Origin: AP-15 sp963772295
Lineage (GTDB): Bacteria > Pseudomonadota > Alphaproteobacteria > ATCC43930 > CGMCC-115725
Assembly (NCBI GenBank): GCA_963772295.1
Contig: CAVYWO010000010.1
Span: forward strand, 481,424-545,423
Length of the DNA: 64,000 nt
Reading direction: 5' to 3'
The notes beneath the pieces were generated by a model that made no database searches, was not told the DNA's origin, and was given only the letters and a program-made list of their open reading frames with translations. The translations under genes and the position numbers were made by a program. How positions within the stretch are numbered: the first letter of the stretch is position 1; the number at the start of each line of letters is the position of its first letter. Shown in pieces: positions 36,927 through 48,086 of this stretch.

Positions 36927-37639
36927 TCAGCTCGACGGCGCGGCCTTGATCAGCGCCGCGAGGCGCGCGACGGCCGCTCTTCGCGCCGCTCTTGAAGCGA
37001 TGTCGGGAGCGGCCTCGGCCTCGATGACGCGCGGCGCCTTGGGCCGCATCGCCGGGACCGGGGCGGGCCGGCGCAATCGTCGGGCCGCCGATGCCGAAGC
37101 CCGAACCGGGCGGACAGTTGCCGGATTTGCTGAACTTCACTTGCGGCTTGGCGCCAGTCCCCGGATCGAAATAGGAAAAACTCTCGCTGCAGAGGCCGGT
37201 GCCGCCCCGGAAGCGGTGACGACGAAGCCCGAAACCTGGTCGCTCCCGGAGCCCGGCGCGGCAAGGGCCGCCTCGATCTCCGGGCTCGGCCCTAACAGCC
37301 AGATCGGCGCATTGGCGAGCCGCCGCGCCGCGGCCATCTCTTGTGCGAGGGCGGCCTCCTGGGCGGCGGCCTGATAGAGGGCGGTGGCGGCGGATGACGA
37401 GGGCGAGCCCTCGCGCGTCCACAGCGCCGGGTCGCCGCCTAACGCGCCGGCGCCGGGCAAGACCACGAGGATTGCGGCCGGCGGTGCCACGCGGCTCGGA
37501 TAAGCGCCGGGCGGCGTCCAATCATCGGCACGGCAATCGGGCTCGCCGACGTCTGCGAGCCTGCCGAGACGCCGGCGGCGCAGCCGAAGAGCGGCAATGC
37601 CGCAAGACAGCACCAGAGGTCGCGCACGTCGCATCACAT
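36927..37639 (-). pseudogene. Hypothetical lipoprotein (left copy, frameshifted)
   Basis: Counterpart of 56,229-56,954. The start is damaged (ATGTGATG for ATGTTGATG) and several single-base losses split the rest, leaving pieces such as GGDPALWTREG and APIWLLGPSPEI in different frames. Confidence 0.75.
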
Positions 37640-37743
37640 TGCTCGATCTCCTCCGAAAATCGAACCTTCGGTGTTGATGGCGGCCGATTCGGGCATTTTT
37701 TGGTCCGGCGGGGCGGCCGCCGACGTCACCGCTCGGAAGAAGA

Positions 37744-37980
37744 ATGCGACGGAACACCGATGGCAGACCGCCCGCCCGCATTTTGTGGAGCAGCACCGGA
37801 AACCCGTCCGATGCTGTTGCGCGGGCGCTCGGCATGACGCCGCGCCACTTCAGCCGCGCGCTTCACAAGATCAAGGCGGCTAACGACCTTTCCGCCGCCG
37901 ATCGCGTGGTCATATATAGCGACGGCTCGGTCACCAATGAGAAGGGCGAGACCCTTGGCAACCTCTACGATGAAGACTGA
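37744..37980 (+). CDS. Small HTH-like protein (left copy)
   Basis: A 78-residue frame with ARILWSSTGNPSDAVARALG, MTPRHFSRALHKIKAAND and VVIYSDGSVTNEKGETLGNL. The start differs from the right copy because one base is missing just after that copy's ATG; here the frame opens at an earlier ATG. The helix pattern NPSDAVARALGMTPRHFSRAL resembles a helix-turn-helix. It overlaps the DUF4279 gene by 11 nt. Confidence 0.6.
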   Translation: MRRNTDGRPPARILWSSTGNPSDAVARALGMTPRHFSRALHKIKAANDLSAADRVVIYSDGSVTNEKGETLGNLYDED

Positions 37981-38413
37981 AGTGGATGCCCACCGCAAAG
38001 CCTCCGTGACCTCGCGATTTGCCGGGACGCGTCGAGCCCCGAGGAAATCTCGGCGGTCCGCCTGTCGAACCGACCTGCGTCCATCGCAAAGGCGAAGAAT
38101 TCGTTGCCGGAACCCATGTGGGCAAGCTCCGCGGTCGGACCGGAATGTGGTTTCTCGCCCACGGACAAACTCGTGCCGGGCGATGATCTCTATGACCATT
38201 TGGGCTTCGCGCAGAAGCCGCTTTATCCAGCGCCGGGCGATGACAGCCGGATGACGAAGCTCCGCACCATCTTGGAGCGCAGCCATGTTCGCGCTCACAT
38301 CACTTGCTTTGGCGCGGCGACCCCGGCGAAACCGACCGCTTACCCCGCCTCGATTTAAGTCAGCCATCGACCCCTAAGCCGCCGACATTGAAACTGATTT
38401 CGCAGCCGGCTGA
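37970..38413 (+). pseudogene. DUF4279 protein (left copy, frameshifted)
   Basis: Counterpart of 55,450-55,896. It begins MKTEVDAHRKASVT, then single-base losses (for example in the segment matching QFAGDALSPEE) break the frame; later pieces such as SHVRAHITCF are readable. Confidence 0.75.
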
Positions 38414-38722
38414 AATCGTGGGGTGGCTTGAGCCAAAGGCGAGAGGCCTTGCGGGCGTTCGACGGGTTTCCCTTCCACTCAACCCATCCTCAGCGCTCAC
38501 ATCACCTGCTCCTGGCGCGGCGACTCTCCCTCCTTTCAAAACCACGGGCACAAAAATCCACGGCGTGTCATTTGGGTCGATGGTTTCTACGGATGCCTCG
38601 CATGACGCCATGAAATATTCCGGAGCAGTGGGGGGTCCTCGCCTGATATCAATACGGTATCTATACAACGCGCGGGCACCGGCCTCGCAGAATTTTGCCA
38701 TCACGTCGTCGATTGCTGCCAT
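38360..38722 (-). CDS. Hypothetical protein (left copy, open)
   Basis: A 120-residue frame: MAAIDDVMAKFCEAGARALY, ASCEASVETIDPNDTPWIF and PVVLKGGRV, then a less ordered tail that overlaps the end of the DUF4279 gene on the other strand. The right copy has TAG where this one has TGG (Trp) plus an extra T, so the left copy is the better one. No family recognised. Confidence 0.5.
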   Translation of the reverse strand: MAAIDDVMAKFCEAGARALYRYRIDIRRGPPTAPEYFMASCEASVETIDPNDTPWIFVPVVLKGGRVAAPGAGDVSAEDGLSGRETRRTPARPLAFGSSHPTISAGCEISFNVGGLGVDG

Positions 38723-38764
38723 TGGACCTCTCCCGGTTCGCCCCAAAGTGCTGCGACGCGGACC

Positions 38765-38950
38765 GTCATCGGCGATTGCCGGGGTCTCGATCGGCGCGCA
38801 GTTGCTGCGCCCCGACATCAGGCAGTCCTCGCGCTGACTTTCCTCGCGCAGCGCGTGCATCAGGTAGACCGCGGCGACGGCCAGCACCGCCGCCACGATC
38901 AGCCCGATCACCGCTCCCCTGCGCGGCGGCGGTCCTTCCTCGTCGGCCAA
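38765..38950 (-). CDS. Small single-helix membrane protein (left copy, runs on)
   Basis: Counterpart of 54,910-55,095. It has AVIGLIVAAVLAVAAVYLMH and EDCLMSGRSNCAPIETP. One C fewer than in the right copy removes the stop, so the frame runs into the next gene. Confidence 0.6.
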
Positions 38951-39079
38951 GTTCAAACCTCCGGCCGCTGGTTATAGGCCCGGCAACCGGCCGGCATAGC
39001 TCGTGCCTTGTCAAGCGCGGCACCATGCGCGAGAGTTCCCGATGATCCGGCACCAGGCAAGAGCTGAGGCGAGGCTGCG

Positions 39080-40367
39080 ATGACCGACCCGAGTGCCGCC
39101 ACCGTCATCGAGGTGGCCCGGCGCATCGCCGACCGGCAGCTCAGCGCCGAGGCGCTGGTGGCGCGTATCACGAACGCATCGAAGCCCGCGAAAGCATCGT
39201 CGGCGCGTGGCAATATCTCGATCGCGAGCGGGCGCTGGCGGTCGCCCGCGCCCGCGACGCCGAGCCGCCGCGGGGTCCGCTGCACGGCATTCCGATCGCG
39301 GTCAAGGATCTGATCGATACCGCCGACATGCCGACCGCCTACGGTTCGCCGATCTACCGCGGCCACCGGCCGGCCGCCGACGCCGCCTGCGTGGCGCGCG
39401 CCCGCGCCGCCGGCGCCATCGTTCTCGGCAAGACCGTCACCACCGAATTTGCCGCTTTCACACCGGGCAGGACGGCGAACCCGCGCCACTCCGGCGCATA
39501 CGCCCGGCGGCTCGTCGAGCGGCTCGGCGGCGGCCGTCGCCGACGGCATGGCGCCGCTCGCGCTCGGCACCCAGACGGCGGGGTCGGTGATCCGCCCGGC
39601 GGCCTTTTGCGGCTGCGTCGGCTACAAGCCGAGCTTTGGCCTCATAAGTCGCGCCGGCATCAAGCCGCCGCCGAATTGCTCGACACCCTCGGGATCTTCG
39701 CCGGCAATGTCGCGGATGCGGCGTTGTTCGCCGGATTCCTCGCCGAACGTCCGGCCTTGCGTCATCTGGTGCTGCCGTCGCCGCCGCCCCGCTTCGGGCT
39801 CTACCACACGCCGATGTGGCACGAGGCCGAGCCGGCGACGGCGGCGGCGCTCGATCGGGCGCACAGAGCGCTCGAACGGGCCGGCGCCTTGGTCGAGGAG
39901 CTGGCGATCGCGCCCGAGCATCGCGGTCTGACGGCGGCGCAGGACCGGATCATGTTGTACGAGATGGCCCAGGCGCTCGCCTATGAGCGCCTCGAGCGCG
40001 GCGCCGAGCTGTCGCCGCGCCTCGCCCAGATGCTCGATGCCGGGCTTTCCGTCGGGTCTGCGGATTATGACGCCTGTCTGGTCGAGGCGGCCGTCGCGCG
40101 GGCCGGGCTCGATCGGTTTTTCGCCGGGTGCGACGCGGTGTTGGCGCCGGCGGCGCCGGGCGAGGCGCCGGCCGGGCTCGGCTCTACCGGCGACCCGGTG
40201 TTCAACCGGATGTGGACGTTGCTCGGCGTGCCCTGCGTGACGGTGCCGGCGCGCTGGGCCGAGAGCGGTCTGCCGACCGGCGTCCAACTCGTCGGGCGGA
40301 TCCGCGACGATGCTCGGGTGATGGCGGCGGCGGCGTTTCTCAACGCGCCCTCGCCGAGCCGGCATGA
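39080..40367 (+). pseudogene. Amidase (left copy, several frameshifts)
   Basis: Counterpart of 53,490-54,779. Indels near 39,165, 39,500 and 39,670 move the catalytic GGSSSGSAAAVADG block into a different frame from the AVKDLIDTAD part. The C-terminal half reads normally to near its end. Confidence 0.88.
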
Positions 40368-40667
40368 AAAAGGCAGGCGCGCTGCGGCTATCGCCGTCGC
40401 CGCAGCGATCGCCGGCTGCTCGTCACTCGAACCCTATGCGACCTTTCCGCGCTATCCCGAGACCGATACCCACGAAAGGGGCCGCGCGTCGCGATCTGCT
40501 ATGACGCACTCGTCAGCCCGGCTGCCCTGGTGCAGCAGACGGCGCAACAGGAATGCCCCGCGAACAGCCTGGCGACCCGCGTCGATACCGATATGCTGCT
40601 GCAATACTGCCCGCTGCTGTTGCCGGCGCGGGCGACTTTCGTCTGCACCCGAAGACCAAGCAATAGT
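40364..40667 (+). pseudogene. Small Cys-rich lipoprotein (left copy, frameshifted)
   Basis: Counterpart of 53,188-53,493. The start and lipobox (AAAIAGCSSLEP) are readable, but base losses near 40,474 and 40,650 break the frame. Confidence 0.75.
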
Positions 40668-41589
40668 TTATCCGGCGGGCGGCCCGGTGCGGCGCCGCTT
40701 GCAAGATTGCCCGACTGCCGGCCGGTTCGTCGGCTGGACTGCGGCGGTGAAAGGCATCTTTTCAGAGACTATCGACGGCGCCGGCTGGCAACCCCTGGCT
40801 TCTGGAAAGTAACGGAAGGAACAAGGACCTTGTTCGTTCATACGTCGTGCCCGACGTCATTCTGTTTGCGTGGAACGCGCCTTCTTTCTGAACCCCACAG
40901 TGGGCGGTCATCGAATTTTTCCCTAGGTTCCAACGGACCGCTTATTTGTCACTTTCCGGCCGAATTGCAACGAATGGGGGTGGCATTTCTTTTTGGCCGA
41001 GCGTGTCGGGCGTGGAGACGCATTTCTCGGTTTTCTGCGAAGCGACTGCAGGATAGCCCCGCCGCGCTTTGCGCGCGGCGCGCAGCAGCGATCTGAGCGC
41101 GCGGACCACGCGCGCGCCCGCGCGGCGGCATCCGGCGCCCGTGGCGATTGACGCGCGCCTCGGGCTGAGCTTGCGCCAGGGTATTCTTGGACCACGGTGA
41201 ACAGCGAAGACTTCGTTCGGCAAACACTGCGTGCCTCGGCGGCCCGTTCGTGGATGAACAAGCAGGACCCAGCACCACGCACGCTGGCATATATAGAGCG
41301 TGGATCAGCCTGGGAGGATCGGGAAGCCACGAAAATCCATCGTTGAGAATGCCCCGTCCCAAAAAACGCCTGAGGGCTCCGCCGTGGAGTTTATCCTCGG
41401 GCCGCGCAGAGCGCGGACCCGGGGGCGCGGCCCGACCACAGGTCTGGGCGGCCCGCTTCCCAGGCGGCCACCCTCGGTCCGCGTCCTGCCTCCCAAAATG
41501 CCGCGACCCCCTCGCAAACCGGGTGTCTGAGCCTTCGGCTGTCAGTCACGATTGTTATCGGCCGTCGCTGGTGATCCGCGCAGACCTTG
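40668..41589. other. Long non-coding gap before pccA (left arm)
   Basis: No recognisable gene, yet it is largely conserved in the right arm (52,262-53,187). It contains a 17-nt dyad GAACAAGGACCTTGTTC at 40,819-40,835 and a GC-rich hairpin with a 9-bp stem (GGGCCGCGC / GCGCGGCCC) at 41,399-41,433. It does not look like 4.5S, tmRNA or RNase P RNA. Confidence 0.55.
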
Positions 41590-43527
<1,938 letters not shown>

Positions 43528-43534
43528 GCGCCCG

Positions 43535-43803
43535 GTGCCATGCTGTGCGCTGCTGATTACCGGGCGGGTGCAAGGGGTCGGCTACCGCGCCTGGGCGATC
43601 GAGACCGCCCGCCGGCTCGGGCTGCGCGGCTGGGTGCGAACCGCGCGGACGGCGCGTCGAAGCGCTGGTCGCCGGCGCGGAGGAAGCGGTGAGCTTGATG
43701 ATCGAAGCGTGCCGCCGGGCCCATGCGGCCCGGGTCGCCGCGGTCGGTCGACGACGCCGACGAGGATGGCAGCGACGGCTTTACCGCGCGGCCCTCCGAA
43801 TGA
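43535..43803 (+). pseudogene. acyP: Acylphosphatase (left copy, frameshifted)
   Basis: Counterpart of 49,993-50,268. LLITGRVQGVGYRAWAIETA is intact; base changes after LRGWVR break the frame and lose the catalytic Asn region. Confidence 0.8.
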
Positions 43804-43822
43804 TCCCGACGCGCGGGAAGGG

Positions 43823-45702
43823 TTAGAAGCTCGTTCCCTCGTAATCGCGTTCGCGGAAAAACCCGGCGTGATGCTCCGTCATAGTTTCCACCAACAAGCT
43901 GCGGTCGAGGAACAGGTTCCGCGCCTCGCAACTCGTCTCGGCGATCAGCAGGCAGCCACGGCAGGCGGCGCCGTGTAGGGCGCGGTCGTCTGCGGTTGAA
44001 GTAGGCTCGTGATCGGCGCAAATCGGGTCGTTCGAGCACAATTCGAGGCGCTGCAGAGCCGAGTGAAGGATGCGTCCGAAGTGTCTTGCTGTCGCGACGA
44101 GGCCGCCCAGGGTGCCCTGGTTACCGGCGGTTGCCGTGTAGATCAGGATTGCAAAGCGACCGGCTGAGCCGAACCGAGCGGGATCCCACAGCGCATAAAT
44201 ACGCTCCTTCAAGGCGCTGGCCGGATAGCCGCATTCAAGCGCGATCTCAGCCATCAGCGCGTGAGAGAGCCCGTGCAGCATCGTGTAGGCGGCTCCGCGG
44301 TCGTCGAGCGCCGATCCCTGCTCCCGTTTCCATAATTGAAAGCCGGCGAGGAGTTGTTGAGCGCGATCCCTCACGGCCTTACGGGCAAACCATTCGGTGA
44401 CCGCCGCCTCGTCGAACTCGATGAAAAGGCCCTCGCCAAACTGCTCGACAGCCGGCAGCCAATCGGCCCCTAAGCTCAGTGGCGCGCCATGCACCGCGAG
44501 TCGGATGTCTTCCAGGTCGCCATCCGCTGCGGTCGGTGCCGCCTCGAAGCGGGTGAAGCCGTAGAGGCAGCACACTTCACGCAGCCGATGAACAATGACA
44601 AGGTTGCGGACGGGCTTTAGAACCGAATCGTCGTCCGGGTCCCACACAGCCCGGGGCAGGGTTTCGGCATACAGCAGCGAGCCCGGCTGGTTGTCGCCGA
44701 TGGTGGGTTCACCGCTCGCGAAGACGTCGAACTCTGCGAGCTTTGGCGGCAGCGACGAATCCTGGTCATGGCGGCTGCGGAGCTGCTGGAGCCGGGCAAA
44801 GACATCCTCGTCGGAGTACCCCTCGAGCGATGCGCGCAGAGCGGAATTGAAGCGGCGCGCCTGCGCGATGTCGGCCGGGCTCTGCGCCGCATCGAGATCG
44901 CTGAAATGGCCTTGCACCAGCGCCGACAGCACATCCTCGGCGCTGGGGAGCGAGATTACCGCGGCGACCTGCGGGAAATAGGTGTTGGTGGCTGTGCGGG
45001 TCAGCAGGCGAAGAAAAAGATCGCAACCGGCCGGGTCTCTGTCGCCGAGCCATGGGCGCTCGCCGTGACAGCGACCGAGACGACCTCGCTGGAAAGCCTG
45101 CTCCAAAGACAGCGAACGTTCGCAATCGCACACTACCCGCGTATCGCGGGGGTCGGCACTCGTGCCGGTCTCGACGAGCCACATCGGCTCACGGCAGATC
45201 GCATCCCCGTGCACGACACGGCGCCAATCAATGTCCTGCAAATGGCCTTTCTCACAACCCGCGACGAACCGAATGGGTGTGACGTCGACCTTCTTGCCGT
45301 TTTCCAGCGCATAGCGCCGACGACCTCCCGCCGGATCGAGCTCCGACCATCTCACGACGGCGCCGGCGCACTGCCTCTCCGCCTGCGCCATTTCGGCCTC
45401 GCAGACGAACCACGTCGGAAAGACAGTGACCGCCACGCCGGGCGGCCCCGCCCGCACAAATCCGGCGCGAGCGGCGGCGTTCGGAGTGAGAGCGAGCATC
45501 CGGGATCAAGCCGATCAGCGGCCTTGAGCATCCGCTCGATCATCTTGGTAAGCCGCGGTTCCTCTACCGGCTTGAACGCGCCCTGCCGCATTTCCCAGCG
45601 CTCGAGCCCGCCGACGAGCACCGAGCGCGTCGGCAAATCGAGCATCGCACCAGGGCCGAACGTACCGACGAGATTGCTGAGACGCTGAAGGTTGCGGGCC
45701 AT
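43823..45702 (-). pseudogene. drmB: DrmB-like DUF1998 protein of DISARM (left copy, one frameshift)
   Basis: Counterpart of 48,087-49,979, with roughly 85% matching residues by eye. The N-terminus MARNLQRLSNLVGTFGPGAM is in one frame, and the rest (from about 45,470, RPAWRS to the end) in another. The C-terminal Cys cluster CSNDPICADHEP and GAACRGCLLIAETSCEARN is intact. The segment PPKLAEFDVFASGEPTIGDN is in frame here and shows how the right copy should read. Confidence 0.85.
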
Positions 45703-45710
45703 GCCGGTCC

Positions 45711-46886
45711 CTACACCCCGTCCTCGGCGCCGGCGATCGGATTGTTATAGGGATCGCGGAGCTTCAGCACGGCGTTCGGCTCGACATCCCGCATCGAACG
45801 ACCAGCGACAAACCGCTGATGAGCCCTCGACAAGTTCGGTATTGCCGGATCGAGCGGGACATGCAGAAGCCGCTGCGCCGTTCGCCCGTAGTAGAAGGGA
45901 CCGCCATTGGCCGTAAGCTCCGCCGCGGTCGCAATCCAATCCTCGATCAGGTCATCGACAGCCCGGCCGAGTGCCTGCCGGCCGCCGACGACGGCATGTT
46001 CGGGCGCGCGGTCGAGTATGGCCTCGCGCACCCGAATCCGAGTTTCAGGTCGGTTAGCCAACTCGGTCACGGCTCTTTCCGGCGTCAAATCGGGATCGAG
46101 ATGGCGCGCAATGGACGACCACCGCTGCGAGCGCACGGTCCAGGGCGCGTGCTGCCCAGGGCGTCACACTCGTGGCCTCGACCGCGCGGTAGAAGGTGCG
46201 GTGGAACTGCCCGAACTGTTCGTAATGCGCGCGGTCGCGCGGCTTGTGCAGGTTGAGCACCGTGACGACCAGCCCCGGCCGCTCCGGGTCGCGCCCTACC
46301 CGACTGGTGGCCTGGATATACTCGGCAGCGGTCTTGGGCTGCCCTTGCACGAGCATCAGGCCGAGCGGCGGAGGATATCGAGCCCGACAGAGATCATGTT
46401 GGTCGCGAGCGCCACATCGACAGTCTTTCGCCGCTCGCCTCGAAGAGGGCTCTCGAGCCGCTGCTTGGCCTCGGCAACCTCATCGGTCGAAACGCAGATG
46501 TCAGCTCCAGCGGCTGTTTGAGACGACGGTCGCAAAACCGGTGCATCGTTTGGCGAAACACGGCGGCGTTCGCTGCCGTAGCGTTTCGCTCGGTCGATAA
46601 CCTCGTCTTCGACGATCCGCCTTGCGCCGCCAAACTCGCGCAGCGCGTTGAAATAGCAGACCGCAGTCATGAAGGGGTCAGCCGGGTTGCGCCCTTCGCC
46701 GGGCCCAAGTTGCGGCCGTTTCGGCCTCATACTCCGCCTGGGCGGCGGTCACCAGGGTTGTCAGTGCGCGCAAGAAAACCAGCTTGGGGGGCCGCGCCCC
46801 TGAGCAGCAAGACCCAGGTACCAGCGCGCCGGGCTCTCCCTCGCTCGACAGCGTCTGCGCGAAAAAGCTGTCGCGCCGATCGATCC
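45711..46886 (-). pseudogene. drmA: DrmA-like DISARM helicase, C-terminal part (left copy, 5' truncated, frameshifted)
   Basis: From the axis outward the minus strand reads GIDRRDSFFAQTLSSEGEPG, then KLVFLRALTTL, NALREFGGARRIVEDEV, helicase motif V NMISVGLDI, motif VI QATSRVGRD, HLDPDLTPERAVTELA and finally RSMRDVEPNAVLKLRDPYNN. This is the C-terminal third of a DrmA-type SF2 helicase. At least three frameshifts separate the pieces. The N-terminal helicase core is missing at the repeat axis. It lies 8 bp before drmB, the usual drmA-drmB order. Confidence 0.82.
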
Positions 46887-46908
46887 CGGGTGGCGGGAAG
46901 ACGGCCGT
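46887..46908. other. Axis of the giant inverted repeat
   Basis: About 22 bp lie between the last matching bases of the two arms, which are ATCGATCGG read leftward on the minus strand and ATCGAACGG read rightward. Both arms end at the same codon of drmA (the GIDRRD / GIERTD region). Confidence 0.75.
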
Positions 46909-48073
46909 TTCGGTATCGAACGGACCGACAGCTTCTTCGCTCGGACCTTGCCGAGCAGCGAGAGCCCGGCGCGCTGGTATCTCGGCCTCGCGGCGCAGGG
47001 CCGGGGACCCAAGCTGGTCTTCCTGCGCGCCCTGACGACGTTGGCGGGCGCCGCGGCGGCGCAGTACGAGGCCGAAACGCCGCATCTTGCCGCCGAAGAG
47101 CCCAACCCGGCCGACCCGTATATGACGGCGGTCTGCTATTTCAATGCGCTGCGGGAGTTGGGCGGTGCAAGACGCATCGTCGAAGACGAAGTGACCGAGC
47201 GCGCGGCCCGCTACGGCAGCGACCGGCGCCGCGTGGTGCCGCGTGACCGGCCATTTCACGATCGCCGGCTCCGTGAGCCGATGGAGCTTACCTCTCGCGT
47301 ATCAACCGATGATGTCGCAGAAGCCCGGAAGCGGCTGGAAAGCGTATTCGGCGGCAAGAACCCGACGGTCGATATTGCGCTCGCGACGAACATGATCTCG
47401 GTCGGGCTCGACATCGCCCGGCTCGGGTTGATGCTGGTTCAGGGGCAACCCAAGACCGCGGCCGAATACATCCAGGCACCAGCCGGGTCGGGCGAGCTTC
47501 GGAACGCCCCGGCCTCGTCGTGACCGTGCTCAACCTGCACAAGCCGCGCGACCGGACACATTACGAACAGTTCGGGCAGTTCCATCGCAGTTTCTATCGG
47601 GCCGTAGAGGCGACTAGCGTCACCCCCTGGGCAGCGCGCGCCCTCGACCGGGCGCTCGCGGCGATCGTCGTCGCGATTGCCCGCCATATCGACCCAAGCC
47701 TGGCACCCGAGCGGGCGGTGACCGAGTTGCGCGACCGGCCCGACACTTGCGCGCGCGTGCGCGAAGCGATCTTAATGCGCGCCCCTGACGAGCTGATCGC
47801 CGGCGGGCGCGCCGCGCTCCGCGCCGCGATCGACGGGCTACTCCAGGATTGGATGCCACGGCCGAGGTTCAGACGGCGACCGGCAACCCGTTCTATTACG
47901 GCCGCCGGGCGCAGCGCCTATTGCATGTGCCGCTCGATCCGGCCTTGCCGAACCTGTCTCCTGAACATCGGCGCTTCATCGCCGGCCGCTCGACGCGCGA
48001 CGTAGAGCCGAACGCAGTGCTCAAATTGCGCGATCCCTACAACAACCCGATCGCGGGGGCAGAGGACCTGTAG
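46909..48073 (+). pseudogene. drmA: DrmA-like DISARM helicase, C-terminal part (right copy, 5' truncated, frameshifted)
   Basis: Starting at the axis with GIERTDSFFARTL, it continues ARWYLGLAAQGRGPKLVFL, NALRELGGARRIVEDEV and motif V NMISVGLDIARLGLML. At about 47,476 one base is lost inside motif VI (GGCACC for GGCAACC), so QATSRVGR becomes QAPAGSG. The frame that follows (LNLHKPRDRTHYEQFGQFHR) breaks again near 47,850 before DVEPNAVLKLRDPYNN. DISARM helicases are over 1,000 residues; only about 385 are present. No start codon is visible. Confidence 0.82.
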
Positions 48074-48086
48074 GAAGAGGCTCGCG

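Noticed and set aside
40668..41589. A structural RNA gene (4.5S, tmRNA or RNase P) in the GC-rich hairpin region
   Set aside because: None of the conserved core sequences of these RNAs is present; only a simple hairpin is seen.
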